Of a DNA stretch of 64,000 nucleotides, positions 48,654 to 60,655 are shown piece after piece. The notes beneath the pieces are model-generated. The model saw only the letters and a list, made by a program, of their open reading frames with translations. It was not told the origin of the DNA and made no database searches. The position numbers were made by a program, and so were the translations under genes. The stretch comes from Meandrina meandrites (lineage: Eukaryota > Cnidaria > Anthozoa > Scleractinia > Meandrinidae): NCBI GenBank assembly GCA_963693305.1, contig OY855905.1:4032701-4096700 (forward strand). Reading direction: 5' to 3'. The first letter of the stretch is position 1, and each line of letters opens with the position of its first letter.

Positions 48654-50506
48654 TTACTTGAGGATATTTCTTAACATTTCCAGAGCCATTTCAGGAGAAT
48701 CTGCAGGCACCATGTGACCAGCATTGAGAATGTAGTAAAGTTCAAAGTTCTTGTAGCTCTTAAGGAATGCCCCAGTTTCTTTCTTTGCCAGTTTTGATGG
48801 TGCATACAGGGGCTCTCTTGATGAATTCAAGAACTGCGGCAAACCATCCCAGTCAAGTCTTGCAATCCAGAGTTCTGCACCAAGTGTGCCGCAAATCATG
48901 TCGAGTTGGCCTTCGTACACAACCACTTTAACCCCTCTCCTGATAAGTTTGCTGACATCTGCTAAGACTGAGGATGGGATATCATCACGTTGACTGTCTG
49001 CAACCATATCAGACTGACCACCCCATGTGACATTGCCTGGTATTATCCCAAGCTTCTTTCTGATTGGTCCATTCATGAGAGCAAAGAGTGGATCACTTTG
49101 ACTTCTTCTCAAATACTGAGCAAACATTTGATTACGGGACAACCTAGAAGAATTCTTGTAGAGTTGCGACACTGAGTCTGGTTGGTTATGGCGCAACACA
49201 TAATATACATCCACATTGTCAGTTACGTGCCCAATGAGAATGTTTCCCTGATCAGATAAATGCATGGCTCTGTCAAAATCTCCTTTCTCAGCAGCTTTTG
49301 CAGTTTCCTGGCCTAACTGTTGAACTCTATGAAGGTCTTTTTCATCCAAGAGTGAAAGAGAGAAGAGATAGGGTCCATAGGAAAGGACAGTGTCTGAAAA
49401 GGAGATCAATGAATCTCCAAGAGCTACCCCAGTCAGCTCACACTGGATTTTACCCTCGTGTATCAAGTCATGTAATGTCCCACCAAAAGCCGCTGCCATT
49501 TTGCCACCATAAGACTCACCAGCGATAAAAAATGGCATGTTCTTGAAAACTGGAAACTTTTCCAGAAAGGCTCTGAAGAAGACAACCAAATCATCTGTGA
49601 TTTCTGACAGGAGAAATAAAAATGAGATATATAAAATAATATTTATATAATAACACAAAGAAACATTCATGTTTATATTTTGCTCTGCACATGCATAGAG
49701 CACACCCAGAATAAATGAAGCAATCTATTAAATTGCTTGTTCATTTATATAACAAGGCCGTAGGCAGGTTGGGTGTGATGGGTGTGTCTGCACCCCCTCA
49801 CGCACCTCAAAGGTCCACTTAATCTGAGAGGGAGGGTTAAAATGACTCTCCTAAACAGGAAAAGTGGACTTCAACAACTTGATTTTTCAAAACATGAAAC
49901 ATGTCGATTTGGCCATTTCATTTTTCGTGAAACATGATCCAGACATCCCCCTCCGCTCTCCTTATTACCCTCACCACCCTCTTTTATGCCCGACTGGGGC
50001 ACACCCCAGGCATTTGATGCGAGGATTTGACTCGTTTGATAGCAGTCAGTTAGCATCACAAGATAGCGCTTAGTGTAACACCAAAGGATTTTCTTCACCG
50101 TGAGCTAAAGTTTACCTGAGATATTAGTGGTGAATGCTTTTGGGTCATTAACATAGCTGTACCCACACCCCACTGGATTATCCACAAACAGGACATTAGC
50201 CTCTTTGATCCACGTTGAGTTCCGTGCCTCTAGATTTACGTCAAGTGGACCGATCTCTTCGAAATTTCCGTATCCCGTCGAGGAAGCACCCGGACCTCCC
50301 TGCAACCACATAACCAGGGGTTTACCAACTCGTTGCATGGGATCGCTTATCTGAGCTCCGTAGAGCCACCAAAACATGAAAGCACCTTGTCTGACTTCGA
50401 CATATCCCCAGGATTCATCTGGTATCGGTGGCTCTGATTCCGCAGTTTGAAAGAAAAGCTGAAAAGACAGAAACGCAAATAAGGAAGCCAAGGCGACCAT
50501 TTTCAT
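48654..50506 (-). CDS. SCPEP1: Retinoid-inducible serine carboxypeptidase-like, paralogue A (446 aa, 2 exons)
   Basis: Exons 50116-50506 and 48654-49603 join at phase 1 (ATCTCAG|GTAAAC; CTGTCAG|AAATC). The start is ATG at 50506, with a second ATG at 50500. An N-terminal signal peptide (VALASLFAFLSFQLFF) is followed by the mature start near EPPIPDESWGYVEVR. It is a peptidase family S10 member: oxyanion-hole motif LVMWLQGGPGASS, nucleophile in GESYGG (about Ser161), Asp in YEGQLDMICGT (about Asp365), His in NAGHMVPADS (about His427). Length matches vertebrate SCPEP1 (about 450). S10 enzymes remove C-terminal residues in lysosomes or the secretory path; the substrate is unknown. The start lies 326 bp from HYPK in divergent orientation. 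Paralogue B is at 56236-59094. Confidence 0.95.
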
Positions 50507-50832
50507 TTTTGTTTACAGCGAAAGACTGGAAACGAAAGGAATAGAAAGAAAGAGATCTGGGTGCGACTTTTTCAATACTGACATTTTCTAAGTAGGGACA
50601 GGTAAGTAAAATTGTTTCAAGAATGTTTTCACACAGAGCTGAAGCGTAGGGGAAGCTGTATTTCTGTTAAAAGAAATACTATAATTTTGTTTATTTGTCG
50701 ACTTTTGATTTCTGGAAAAAGGCTTGCTTCAGTAAGAAATTAATCGATCGATATCGAGCTACATTTATAGCCCTCCCCTCCCCCAGTGTGGTAATATTTG
50801 TTCACGCACATGTGACAGAGCAGCATTTCAAG
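50507..50832. promoter_or_regulatory. Bidirectional promoter interval (SCPEP1-like A / HYPK)
   Basis: Only 326 bp separate the two divergent start codons, so the promoters of both genes must overlap or abut, unless there are unseen 5' introns. A 'cccctcccctccccc' pyrimidine run lies about 65 bp upstream of the HYPK ATG. No TATA box was assigned. Confidence 0.55.
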
Positions 50833-53800
50833 ATGGCGGAAACTCCACCACCTCTGCCGAAGAGACACGATTTACAAACATCTGCAGACCTCGAAAGGGT
50901 GACTGATTATGCAGAGGAGAAAGAAATAAGCACAACAGATATAGAAAATGTAAGTTTTGTGCTCTTTTAGTGCGAGTTTTAAAGATAGATTCACTTATAA
51001 CTTGCCTTTGCCCTGAGTCTTATACTATACCTCCAAAGGTTCTCAGCTTCGCTGCTCACAGATCGCCCTTGGTTGGCTTTGCTTCATCTATATAATGAAG
51101 GAAACCCTCTGGCACGTAATGCATTATCAAGGATGTTTGCGAATTTTATACTTTTAAAGTTTTGTCGTAGTCTTACTTTTCTAGTTCCCTCCATCCACCT
51201 AATTAATTCAGTCACCCGAATTCAGTTCATTGTATGTTTGATAAAGACATTTTGAACTCCTTTTACAGGCCATTAGTTTGGTGGAGGGAAGATATTCTGA
51301 AGAGAAAGCTGCCAAGCTACAAAGGTAAGAGGCTGAGGCATATGTTCCGAGTTCCTATATTTTAGTTCACCTCTGTTTTAAAAAGAGGTGTGGTTCAAAA
51401 CATCTGGTATTAAAATATTGAATTTGATTTGTTAAGGAAAATGAAATACTATTGTACATGGGCAAATCGGGCAGCTGTGATCAAAAACCAAATTCTGATT
51501 CGAACATTGATCGGTGCTTCCATTAATAATAAGATGAGTGCATTCTTGAAATTGCTAGTAGATTCAAATTTCGAATTCGCTTGGCACGACTGTAAACGAT
51601 CATTGAACAACAGAGCTGACCTTCAGATAAAATTTAACCGGAGGTTAAGCCAATGTAACCCGAGGTTAGAATTTAACCCTCTTTTGAACAATCGGGCCCT
51701 GGAGCTGCCAATTTTGCGTTGAGATAGCTCTTCTCAATCTCCAAAATGGAGTTGAAAATAGAGCTTTGTTGATTCACCCCATAAATGTGTCAAATATTTC
51801 AAATTTCCCCCCAAAAGTAATCAGCCCAAATAAGCTTGAAAACTCATATTTTAAGCCTTCTCCTTTGTATCCGGGAGATTTGGTGACCCGTATGGGAGAC
51901 TGGGAGACTCCCAGATAATCTGGGAGGGTTGTCAGAGTTGCAATTCCCACACACGTACTTGTTATGGAATGATTTGTTATACATGTAGGGATGTAGATAA
52001 TAGCCGGGAGCCGGGAAAAATGCCCGGCTGTCAGCTTGATTTTCCTGGCTTGATTTTCCTTAGAGGATGGTGACTTTGGCATCATCCTCTGGGCCTACAG
52101 CCCAGATAACCACCTGTCAAGTACAAAATACATGTGATTCAGAATTTCAATAACTGTCACAGGCACTTTGGCAAATGTTTATTCAAAGGAAAATAACGTC
52201 ACCAGTACAGTGAGAAAGCATTGCGTAGTTATTTTATGCCATACTTCTGTCAGTGCTGGTACTTAATATATTAATTCTGGTTATTTCCCAAAAAATGTTT
52301 TCAGTATAGATTTGAATTAATTTTGTACATCAGAACATAATTACTTAAAATATTGCAGCATAGCCCCTTTAAATATAAATCCATGGGAATTAGCAATGGG
52401 TCCCAGTCAAATTCACAAGAGGCTATTAGTTCACTGTCTCCAGATCAATTTGAAATTTAGAGGTGTTGACTTTTGCAGAAGGAGAAAAACTTGAGGACAG
52501 AGAAAATCCCTTAGAGCTAACTTGAGTTTCAGGCTTTTCTGAAAGGGAATGGAGGAATAGAAGATGCCCTCCCCTCTTTCCTTCCCTTCCCCCCTACCCT
52601 CAGGAAGGCCTGATACTCAGGCTACCTCAGAGCAAGCATAAGAACCAACAATAAACTCAACTGACATATGACACCGGGTCCGGTTCAACCTATTCCCTCA
52701 TCCTAGGCAATCTTAAGAAAAACAGGCCTTTCAGTGTTGCTAAAAATTATTATTGAAAAGTTCTTTAATGGTCCGTTAAAAGTCGTTTTGAACTCTCTGT
52801 GAACCATATCTTTTGTTTTCTTTTGTTTCCAGAGAGAAAGAGCTTGCGAGGATTGTCATAAAAAAGGAAGATGTTGATCTAATAGTAAGTAAGGCTTCCA
52901 AAAATAGTCCTTTTAGAACTAATATTGGACAATCATGTGCTAAAATTTAAATTTAAAAAAAAAATGTGTCGAGCATTAGACAGGCCATTGAGTTGGAAGT
53001 GTAGACCCACATTGCTCAATAACCAGTTACTGCTATCCACCACATAAATCATTATCCAGTGGAAAGCATGGATGATTTTTATGAAATTGTAAACTGGATA
53101 GTGATTTTTCTGGTGATTCCAACTGCAATATTATCCACCCTCTTCCTTGTACTCAAACTCAAACCTGGTTTAAAAAATGTTATTATATCTCTAAGACAGT
53201 ACGCGCGCTGTGATTGGTCAATTTTACGGGCCGTATTCTACAGTACGGCCCGCGAAATTTGAGAGTTCTCCTGATGCGATAAGTTTTGTTCATAAAAATC
53301 TCTTACAACGAAAATTTTGAAAGCTACTTTGAAAACATCTGCATTCGGACAAAACATTTTGAGAAACAAAAGCGAAAAGAACAGGGTCTTACAAAATTCA
53401 AACTAGATTTTTCAGATCTTTTAGAAACTGAAAGCGTCCCCGACCCCGAGCATCACACAAGCTAAGTCAGAACCTTGACAATTTTCTCTCTGCCGAAAGG
53501 TAGAGAAATCGAATTCTGAATGAAAAAGATTTAAAGAGTTTTGTCGAGAGTTTGTCGAATACAGCCGCCTCTCATCGCTCCCGTAATGAGAGGCGGCTGT
53601 ATTCGCAGGCTAGTCGAGAGTAAACGAACAAAACATTCAAAACAACGTACCTGCTGCTGTTGTTGGCGATGAAAAAGGCCGGATAGTTCGAGTTCACCCC
53701 AGACAAAAGTTCGATAGTGTACTCATTTTCCAACAAGAATTCTGCACCAAACACCTCTCAGTACGACACAACAAAGCGCTTAAAAGTAGACGGAGGTCTC

Positions 53801-54553
53801 TGAGGTTTTTACCGGTTGTTTATGTTTTCGACGAAAATTATCATTGTTTGTTGTTTGCGGTCACCGCTTTCTTCTCAGTAGAGTTGTTCTTCTCTGTTTA
53901 TCAAACATCACATCACTTCAGGAGTTATTTCAAAGTAATCTTGAACTGTATCCAGTTTTCCACAGAAAGAAGCTGTACGGATTAATCGTAAAATTAAAAC
54001 GTTTGAAGTTTGGATTCACGTCTCTGCGAGCCAACTGCAAACCGTTTTCGTAAGCCAATAAATTTCGCTTTCTTCTTGCATTTGACGCGCGCGTCATTCA
54101 AATGTAGCCGCGATTGACTTGAAATGGTTTCTTTTCTCCAGAATGAGAGATATAATAAATATCTTATTAACCTCTTTTTCTCGGTCCGTACTGTAAAATA
54201 CGGATCCTCGTTTTTTCCCATCGATTTATGGCCCGCGCGCTTCGCGCTTGGGCCATAAATCGACGGGAAAAAACTCGGTCCGTATTTTACAGTACGGACC
54301 TCGAACTCGATTAATAAGAGGTATATAATCTAGGCACCAAAAACTGAACAGGTAATACACAATTTGGCAAAAAACAAACGAATAATAATTATAATAATTA
54401 TTTATTTATTTATTTATTTATTTGAAATTATAATTGTGCATTTTCTTTGACCACCAGGTTGAAGAGATGGAAATCCCGAGGGCTACAGCAGAAAGAAGTT
54501 TACGAGAACACAAAGGAGATGTTGTGGAAGCTTTGGTGTCCCTGACAAATTGA
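50833..54553 (+). CDS. HYPK: Huntingtin-interacting protein K (HYPK), 106 aa, 4 exons
   Basis: Exons 50833-50949, 51269-51324, 52833-52884 and 54458-54553 have consistent phases. The start ATG is in good context (CAAGATGGCG). The protein reads DLERVTDYAEEKEIS, then REKELARIVIKKEDVDLI, then VEEMEIPRATAERSLREHKG and VVEALVSLTN, a very clear match to HYPK: an N-terminal disordered/helical part and a C-terminal UBA-like domain. HYPK binds the NatA N-terminal acetyltransferase at the ribosome and regulates it, and has chaperone-like activity. Vertebrate HYPK is about 120-130 aa; the difference is at the N terminus. The large third intron contains a palindromic repeat, and intron 2 a fold-back fragment and a degraded SINE. 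Confidence 0.96.
51472..51595 (-). repeat. Partial copy of the fold-back element at 13179-13749
   Basis: It shares GATCAAAAACCAAATTCTGA, 'gattcgaacattgatcgg' and 'ttcttgaaattgctag' with that element's arm and ends CTTGGCACGACTGTAA. About 45 bp near the end are deleted relative to the long copy. It lies in HYPK intron 2. Confidence 0.7.
52460..52700 (-). repeat. Degraded SINE of the second family
   Basis: Minus-strand phrases (GACCCGGTGTCATATGTCAG, 'gttgagtttattgttggttcttatgc', 'aagggattttctctgtcctc') match the body of the SINEs at 27535-27760 and 39895-40116, with insertions of C/T-rich sequence. Confidence 0.5.
53195..54330. repeat. Repeat-rich block in HYPK intron 3, with a 150-bp palindrome
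   Basis: At about 54158-54325 two arms, 'cttattaacctc...ctcggtccgtactgtaaaatacgga', 'ttttttccc.tcgatttatggccc' and their complements, form a strong inverted repeat with a GCGC-rich loop (CGCGCGCTTCGCGC). A related 'gggccgtattctacagtacggccc' palindrome lies at about 53228-53253, and another (GAGAGGCGGCTGT) at about 53560-53605. Similar sequence at both ends suggests one transposable element of about 1.1 kb, but boundaries are unclear. Confidence 0.5.
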
Positions 54554-54864
54554 CAAAATGTAATAAAACCAAACAATTCCAAAGATGTAAATACAGGGTG
54601 TCAAAGGAAGTTTCATCCACTGTAGAACATTTTACAGCTTGCATATCTGTTCTCTAGCTTGGATTTGGCTAAAGGACAATAGCTGGGTTTTGAATACTGT
54701 TAACACATTTGCAAGTTATATTCAATTCAAATGACAACAACTTGTGCAAAAAAATCTGAAACTGTACTTTGTAACCTCAAGCTAGTATACAAACTATTTG
54801 TGTCATGGTGTTGTGAACATTTTTTGTTTCATGTATTACTCTTTTTCATTACATAATTATATGA

Positions 54865-54870
54865 AATAAA
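54865..54870 (+). promoter_or_regulatory. Polyadenylation signal of HYPK
   Basis: AATAAA on the + strand, 312 bases after the HYPK stop, in an AT-rich 3' region. Confidence 0.6.
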
Positions 54871-56235
54871 TTATGGTTGCTTTCTAACTTGTATTGTGCA
54901 GGCTTGAAAAATATTCTAAACTCATGTTATTATTCTCTTTTTAGGGAAGGAAGGTGCAGTGATTCATAAATGGTTGGGAAGTAAACTTATTTTTCTGCTT
55001 CCTGCATTCACCTCTTCCCCTTTGGCATTACTTGTGCAGTTTTCCTGCATGGCCTAGCTAGACTCCCACATTGATTTGGGGATTGCCCAGAGAGTCTCTC
55101 TCAAACACGTCATGTGTGGCATTTGCAGAGAAAATAATTTTTTGCTTTGATATTTTGTTGTTTTGCTATGTTTTTGTTTCGTTGATGACAGCCATTACAA
55201 AATACATGGCCAAGGCTTTTCCTGCCTTGAATTGAGGCTAGACTAGAAATTTTGACTTATTAAGCTGACAATGCACATTTTTTGCCAGTAGGCCTGGAAC
55301 CCTGAACTTCATTTGGACTGGCCCTGTTTTATACTTATACAGGGGCGGATCTAGGGGGAGGGTGCAGGGGTTGTGCCTCCCTCCCCCCCCCCCCCCCCAC
55401 CACTCCATCCCAAGATGACCTGTGGCTTTCTAATACAACTGGTATTCTGCAAAAAGAAAAAAAAAACAGAAGATGGGTCCCCCTCTGTTTTACAACACGT
55501 TGCGTTCATTGCGTGACAAGCCAGTTGAAAGCAATGGATGCGTGCACTGATATTTCCTGTTTTATGCAAATTTGTTACACCTGTCTTGCATCATGAGTTT
55601 CATTTTCCAATTTTGTTTACGTTCAAGACGCATGCGTTTTCCAAAAGTGATGAGCAAGACTGATTAAAAAAAAAACTTGCCCACAAGTGAGAAAGCTTAC
55701 GCCTGTAGCAATATAAATAGCTTTCCTTCAGCAGATCTGAAGCGAGGTCCGGATTGGAAGGGTTATCTGTTGGTTTATGCGGGTTCGATTCCTGTGATCC
55801 CTCCCTGCTTACTAGACCTCATTCTTTTCCCGCTCAATATATCTATTTTATTTTTGCCCGTCTTAAAATATAAATCAAGTGAGAGAAGGAACCCGATTGT
55901 ATTTGCTTTTTAAAAAGTACATGTAGTTTTCCTCAGCGCAGCGCGCTCTCTCGACTGCGAGTGCCGCTCGGGAAAGAAGTGCGGCCTCGTTTTCCCGAAC
56001 AGTCTCTGGTTCCAAAGACAAATCCAAGTTTCATTTCAGAGTAATATCATGCATTTGCCAAAAAAAATGTAAGAAAAGGGTAGCCGGAATATCATAATTT
56101 TATTTTCTCGACAAAACCGCCGGTTTGCTGACAATGCAAATTGTTCCACCTGACTGAAGCGTGGAGCATGGTACCAAGTCATACTCAAAATCGTCGCCTA
56201 TCGTCACAAAATTCACAAGATTTCCGATCGCAATC
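54871..56235. other. Intergenic, no gene recognised
   Basis: It holds a G/C-rich repeat beginning CAGGGGCGGATCTAG (about 55340), a common start of hAT-type MITEs, and a poly-C tract (about 55383-55399). The far end was not found. The frame 55677-55913 has no motif. Confidence 0.45.
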
Positions 56236-59094
56236 ATGGCGGACGGTGTAAACGCGCTTGTTTTTGTTTCACTGTTTTGCGCTCTAAGCGTTCTCTCTTC
56301 TGCCACGCCGTCATTTTCACAAATACCATCGGAAGATTGGACCTACGTGAACGTGCGAGAAAATGCGTTCATGTTTTGGTGGCTTTATGGAGCAAAGACG
56401 AGCGACCCCTCAGAGCGCGTCAACAAGCCCTTGATCATGTGGCTGCAAGGAGGTCCCGGTGGCTCTTCCACGGGTTTCGGAAATTTCGAAGAGCTTGGTC
56501 CGCTAACAGTGGAGCTGAAGCCTCGCAACACGACCTGGCTACAAGCTGCTAATGTCCTATTCGTCGATAATCCAGTAGGCAGTGGGTACAGTTATGTCAC
56601 TGACAAAACTGCTTTTACCACAAACGTGACAGGTAAACCAGGCATATATATGTATTTTTATTATTATTATTATTATTGTACGTATACACCATTTAATGGT
56701 CTTCTTATCTTCGTTCGATATTCTTATGTAGCTATATCATATTTGGGCTATAACCGAATTTTATTGATGGGTTTTCTTTAATCGCAGGGCTGTGGCTTTG
56801 CGGAAAATGTTTCGAACCAAAATACATGACTGTGTGTTTTTTTTTGCTGTTGTTTTTTGATCGCGTGACTTTCACGAGACCATGTTTCTATTTTTATGAC
56901 GATGGGGCTGGGCATGGGATCATTGGATCCTTTCGGGCTTCTGCTTCTGGTCGCAGAGTTGGGATAGGAAGAAAACGTTTCGAACCAAAAATGTTTGTTT
57001 CAGTTTTGGATCGCGTGACTTTTCACGAGACTATATGCGATTGGTCTAAACGCGTCACGTGATGCAGCCAAAACTGGGGAACATCAGATGATATTCCCGA
57101 AGTGATATTCCCCAGTTTTCGAACTTTGCGATTTACGTTCGCACGTTTAGCTTTTATCCCGAGTAAATTTTTAAAATGAATACAACTAAACACTTTGAAC
57201 TGACTAATAATATTTTGAGCGTTGACAGAATTTCTTTGAAGTTTAAATGTGTTGAGAAAAGGTCTCTCAAAATGCGGCCTTGTTAAAAAAAATATTTGAA
57301 GGATAATAAACACAATAGCATCCATTTGGCTTCAAAAATATTCACAGATATTTGTCCTTGGACATTAGCTGTTCCTCAAAGCTCACAGTTTTCCTCGAGC
57401 TTTGCTCTCGGAAAAATGTTCGCTTCTCGGAACAGATAATGTCCGCGGACAAATATCCGTGCATATTTTCGTGGCAAATGGAGGCTATTGTTTATGTACC
57501 GATTTTTAGCCGGAGGAACAGTTCCTTTTGGGGTTTGCTCGGATATGGGGCGGGAGGCTAGAAAGTATGTCAGTTACTAATAGGAACCCAATCCAATATC
57601 CCAATTTCAATATTTTAATATTCAGCCTAAAACAATAGACATCACTACGAGGCTCTGGGGAATAAACCCCACAAACTCTATAGTTTATTCCCCAGAGCCT
57701 CGTACTGAGGTCTATTGTTTTAGGCTGAATTTTAATATATCGAAATTGGGCTGTTAAAATTACAAAAATTAAAACTGATCAAACTGAGAACAACAGGGAA
57801 AAGAAAAAGGCACAATACATAAATAAATTGTATATTATTGAGAATTTAGTAAGATACAGATATTCTTCCCCTTCTGGATAAGAAAAGTTGTTGCTAAATG
57901 TTAATTAATAATAAAATTAGTCAAATAAGTTGTGGTGCTGTTATTAGTTCTCTCAAACTTTTACAAGTGTTTCTTGGCTTTCCACAACCATTTAATATTT
58001 GTTTTCATTTATGATGGAAACCCTAACGTTACTGTTTCCATGTTCAAGTAGCTTGTTCTAACTGCCATCTTTTCAGATGAAATGTTTAGATTTTAAAAAT
58101 CTCATTTTAGTTATCTTCTAATTAATTTCTTACAGGTATAGCAGATGATCTTGTTACTCTTTTTAAAGCTTTCCTGGACAAGCAACCAGTTTTTCAACAG
58201 ATTCCATTTTATATCTTTTGTGAGTCCTATGGCGGCAAAATGACATCTGCCTTTGGCGTGGCTCTGTATCACGCAATTCAAACTGGAACTATCAAATGCA
58301 ACTTCAGAGGGGTGGCCCTGGGCGATTCATGGATTTCACCAGTGGATTCCGTGTTGACCTGGGCCCCATATCTTTATGCTGTATCACTGCTGGACGGAAA
58401 AGACCTAGAACTGGTCAACCAAGCAGCTCAAGCTACTGCTGACGCTGTTGCCAAGGGACAGTACAACAAGGCCACTGAACTCTGGGACGAAACTGAGACA
58501 GTCATTGCCAGGACAACAGACAATGTTGATGTTTATAATATACTCCGACACAATGCTCCACCCTTCCCCAAGTTACAACGGCTAGAAAGTGGTGTTCTGG
58601 ATCGTTTGTATGCTCTCCACGTGGGTCGTCTGTATACTGACCCTCTGACCAAGCTCATGAATGGGTTGATCAGAGACAAGTTGGGTATCATACCACCAAA
58701 CGTCACGTGGGGTGGGCAGTCGGGAGATGTCTTCACATACCAGTCGGTAGATTTCATGAAGCCTGTAATAGATGATGTCAGCAAACTTTTGAATTACGGC
58801 TTGAAAGTTGTCGTTTATCAAGGCCAGTTGGACATGATTTGCGACACTATTGGGGCAGAGAAGTGGATCGCAAAGCTTGATTGGGATGGATTACCAGACT
58901 TTGAGAACACCAATCGTGTACCACTGTATGCGCCTTCAGGTCTGAAGGACAGAAACACCGGGGCATTTTACAAGGCGTACAAGAATTTGGAACTTTATTA
59001 CATCATGACGGCTGGCCATATGGTACCCTCTGATAATGGGGAAATGGCTTTAGAAATGGTGAAGAGAATAATTGATCAAGATAAAATTATTTAA
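56236..59094 (+). CDS. SCPEP1: Retinoid-inducible serine carboxypeptidase-like, paralogue B (451 aa, 2 exons)
   Basis: Exons 56236-56632 and 58136-59094 join at phase 1, the same position as in paralogue A. The ATG at 56236 is chosen because it begins a signal peptide (ALVFVSLFCALSVLSSATPS); the frame is open upstream to 56161. The mature start is near SEDWTYVNVRENAFMFWWLY. Family S10 motifs: LIMWLQGGPGGSS, nucleophile in CESYGG (about Ser163), Asp in YQGQLDMICDT (about Asp365), His in TAGHMVPSDN (about His427). Cys replaces the usual Gly before the Glu-Ser pair; this position varies in the SCPEP1 group and the triad is complete. The intron of 1.5 kb carries a MITE and other inverted repeats. 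Confidence 0.95.
56805..57475. repeat. Direct and inverted repeats in the SCPEP1-like B intron
   Basis: 'gtttcgaaccaaaa...gatcgcgtgacttt.cacgagac' occurs twice (about 56808-56882 and 56970-57033). Two hairpins follow: CCAAAACTGGGGAA with its complement at about 57068-57120, and 'agatatttgtcc..ggacatta.ctgttcc' with its complement at about 57342-57465. This may be one composite transposon remnant. Confidence 0.5.
57600..57750. mobile_element. 151-bp MITE, almost entirely inverted repeat
   Basis: The ends CCCAATTTC and GAAATTGGG bound arms of about 67 bp that pair nearly perfectly (TTCAGCCTAAAACAATAGAC; ACGAGGCTCTGGGGAATAAA) around a short loop. It is located in the intron of paralogue B. Confidence 0.8.
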
Positions 59095-60125
59095 TGCCAA
59101 AAAAGCCAATTAGAATGTAATTGACAACTGCCTTGCAGTATCACCTCAAATTTGATAATTGCAAAGCGTGCAAGGTTTAAAAATAGAATGCCAATGATTA
59201 TAACCCCCACAAGGCTCAGACAACATCAGTGTGTTCTGAGAGAAATAGAGGGAATCTAGGCGAAGTTCTTGCTTGGAAAAAGTGTTTTAGGAACACTGGC
59301 TGTTTTAGATAATGTTTTAGGAAAATTGTCTGCAGTTCTGGTTTGTTTGTCTGAGTCTTGTCTGAGTGATGATGTCACTTGCACGCTGTCGCTATTAAGC
59401 ATGTTGTGTGCCAAATGCATTGCCATGGAATTTATTTTACTAATTAACTCAACAAAATAATTTTCATAATACCGTAATGTTTAGTAAGTTTTAAATATCA
59501 ATGCAAAGTTGATGGAGAATTGTACGTAGGATGTACGTATCATGGTAGGAACAATGTCACTCACTTTGCTAAAAAAAAAATGTTCCAGTAATAGTTTTGG
59601 AATAAAAACCATCATTTCCTTAATGGTTGGAAAGCAATATGTTTCAGAGTACAAATTAAGTGTACAGAATTTAAAATAAATATTCAATTTCCCCTAAAAA
59701 TGTTCCTTACGCAACCATAATATTTTATTCTTTTCACATCCACGTGAATGTTCAACATTACTTCATTTGAAAAAAAATTCATATGAGGACTGTAATTTTA
59801 TTAGAAATTCACAACCAATTATTGTACATACACAAGTCTAAGCCCAGTGGCCCATCAGGCCGGAGCTAATATCTTGGTTTCCATAGCATTAAATTCTAGT
59901 CCATTGCACGGTTATCCCCAACAACATTAATTTTGTTGTTCAAAGCATAGATAACACTATCCACCAGATAAGTATTGAATAGACAAACTGTGCTGTCCAC
60001 TGGTTAGTGATTTATCCGGTGGATAGCGTTATACACCCTCCCAACAACCAGGCCCTGGGTGGAGGGAGGTCATGCCCAAGAACACGGTGCAGTGCCCCAG
60101 CTGGCCAAGCCATTATATATGGAGT
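59095..60125. other. Intergenic, no gene recognised
   Basis: Downstream of SCPEP1-like B. A fragment near 59837-59915 (AGTGGCCCATCAGGCCGGAG) resembles the 3' body of the first SINE family in minus orientation. No coding exon found. Confidence 0.5.
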
Positions 60126-60138
60126 CCTGTGCACAAAT

Positions 60139-60407
60139 GTGGGAGGCGCGGTGGCCTAATCAGTGCGCTGGACTCCGGATCAAACGGTTCGGGTTCGAGC
60201 CCTGGCCAGGGTTATTGTGTTGTGTTCTTAAGCAAGACACTTGGTACTTCTCACCACCCAGGTGTATAAATTGGTACCGGCGAAATAATGCTGAGGGGTA
60301 ACCCTGCGATGGACTGGCATCCCATTCAGGGGGGAGTAGAAATACTCCTAGTCGCTTAATGCTACAGGTATGAGCCACTTGGCTTGACCCAGACTTTACC
60401 TTTTTTA
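60139..60407 (+). mobile_element. tRNA-derived SINE, copy 2, with perfect 13-bp target duplication
   Basis: Same family as 12010-12330: GGAGGCGCGGTGGCCTAAT, B-box GGGTTCGAGCCC, CACCACCCAGGTGTATAAAT, GCGATGGACTGGCATCCCAT, ending in ACTTTACC plus a short T run. Flanks are CCTGTGCACAAAT at 60126-60138 and 60408-60420. The A-box region has lost the TGGTTAGAG segment. The near-perfect duplication implies fairly recent retroposition. Confidence 0.9.
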
Positions 60408-60622
60408 CCTGTGCACAAATAAACTATAATGGTGTAATTGTCACTAGACTGCCCTTGGAAGAACACGTCTCAAATCACAAGCCAAAACTATCGATGAACC
60501 ACTTTTACTGAATGTTTTCATGCTGGCAAGAGTCTTGTCACAAAGGTTAGAATGTTATTTTAAGAAACGTAAAGCTTGTCAGCACTTCACTTAATAATAA
60601 GCCCTTCATAATAATGCACCTG

Positions 60623-60629
<7 letters not shown>

Positions 60630-60655
<26 letters not shown>

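Noticed and set aside
56161..56235. Upstream extension of SCPEP1-like B
   Set aside because: Starting at 56236 gives a normal signal peptide; the longer form would bury it behind 25 polar residues.
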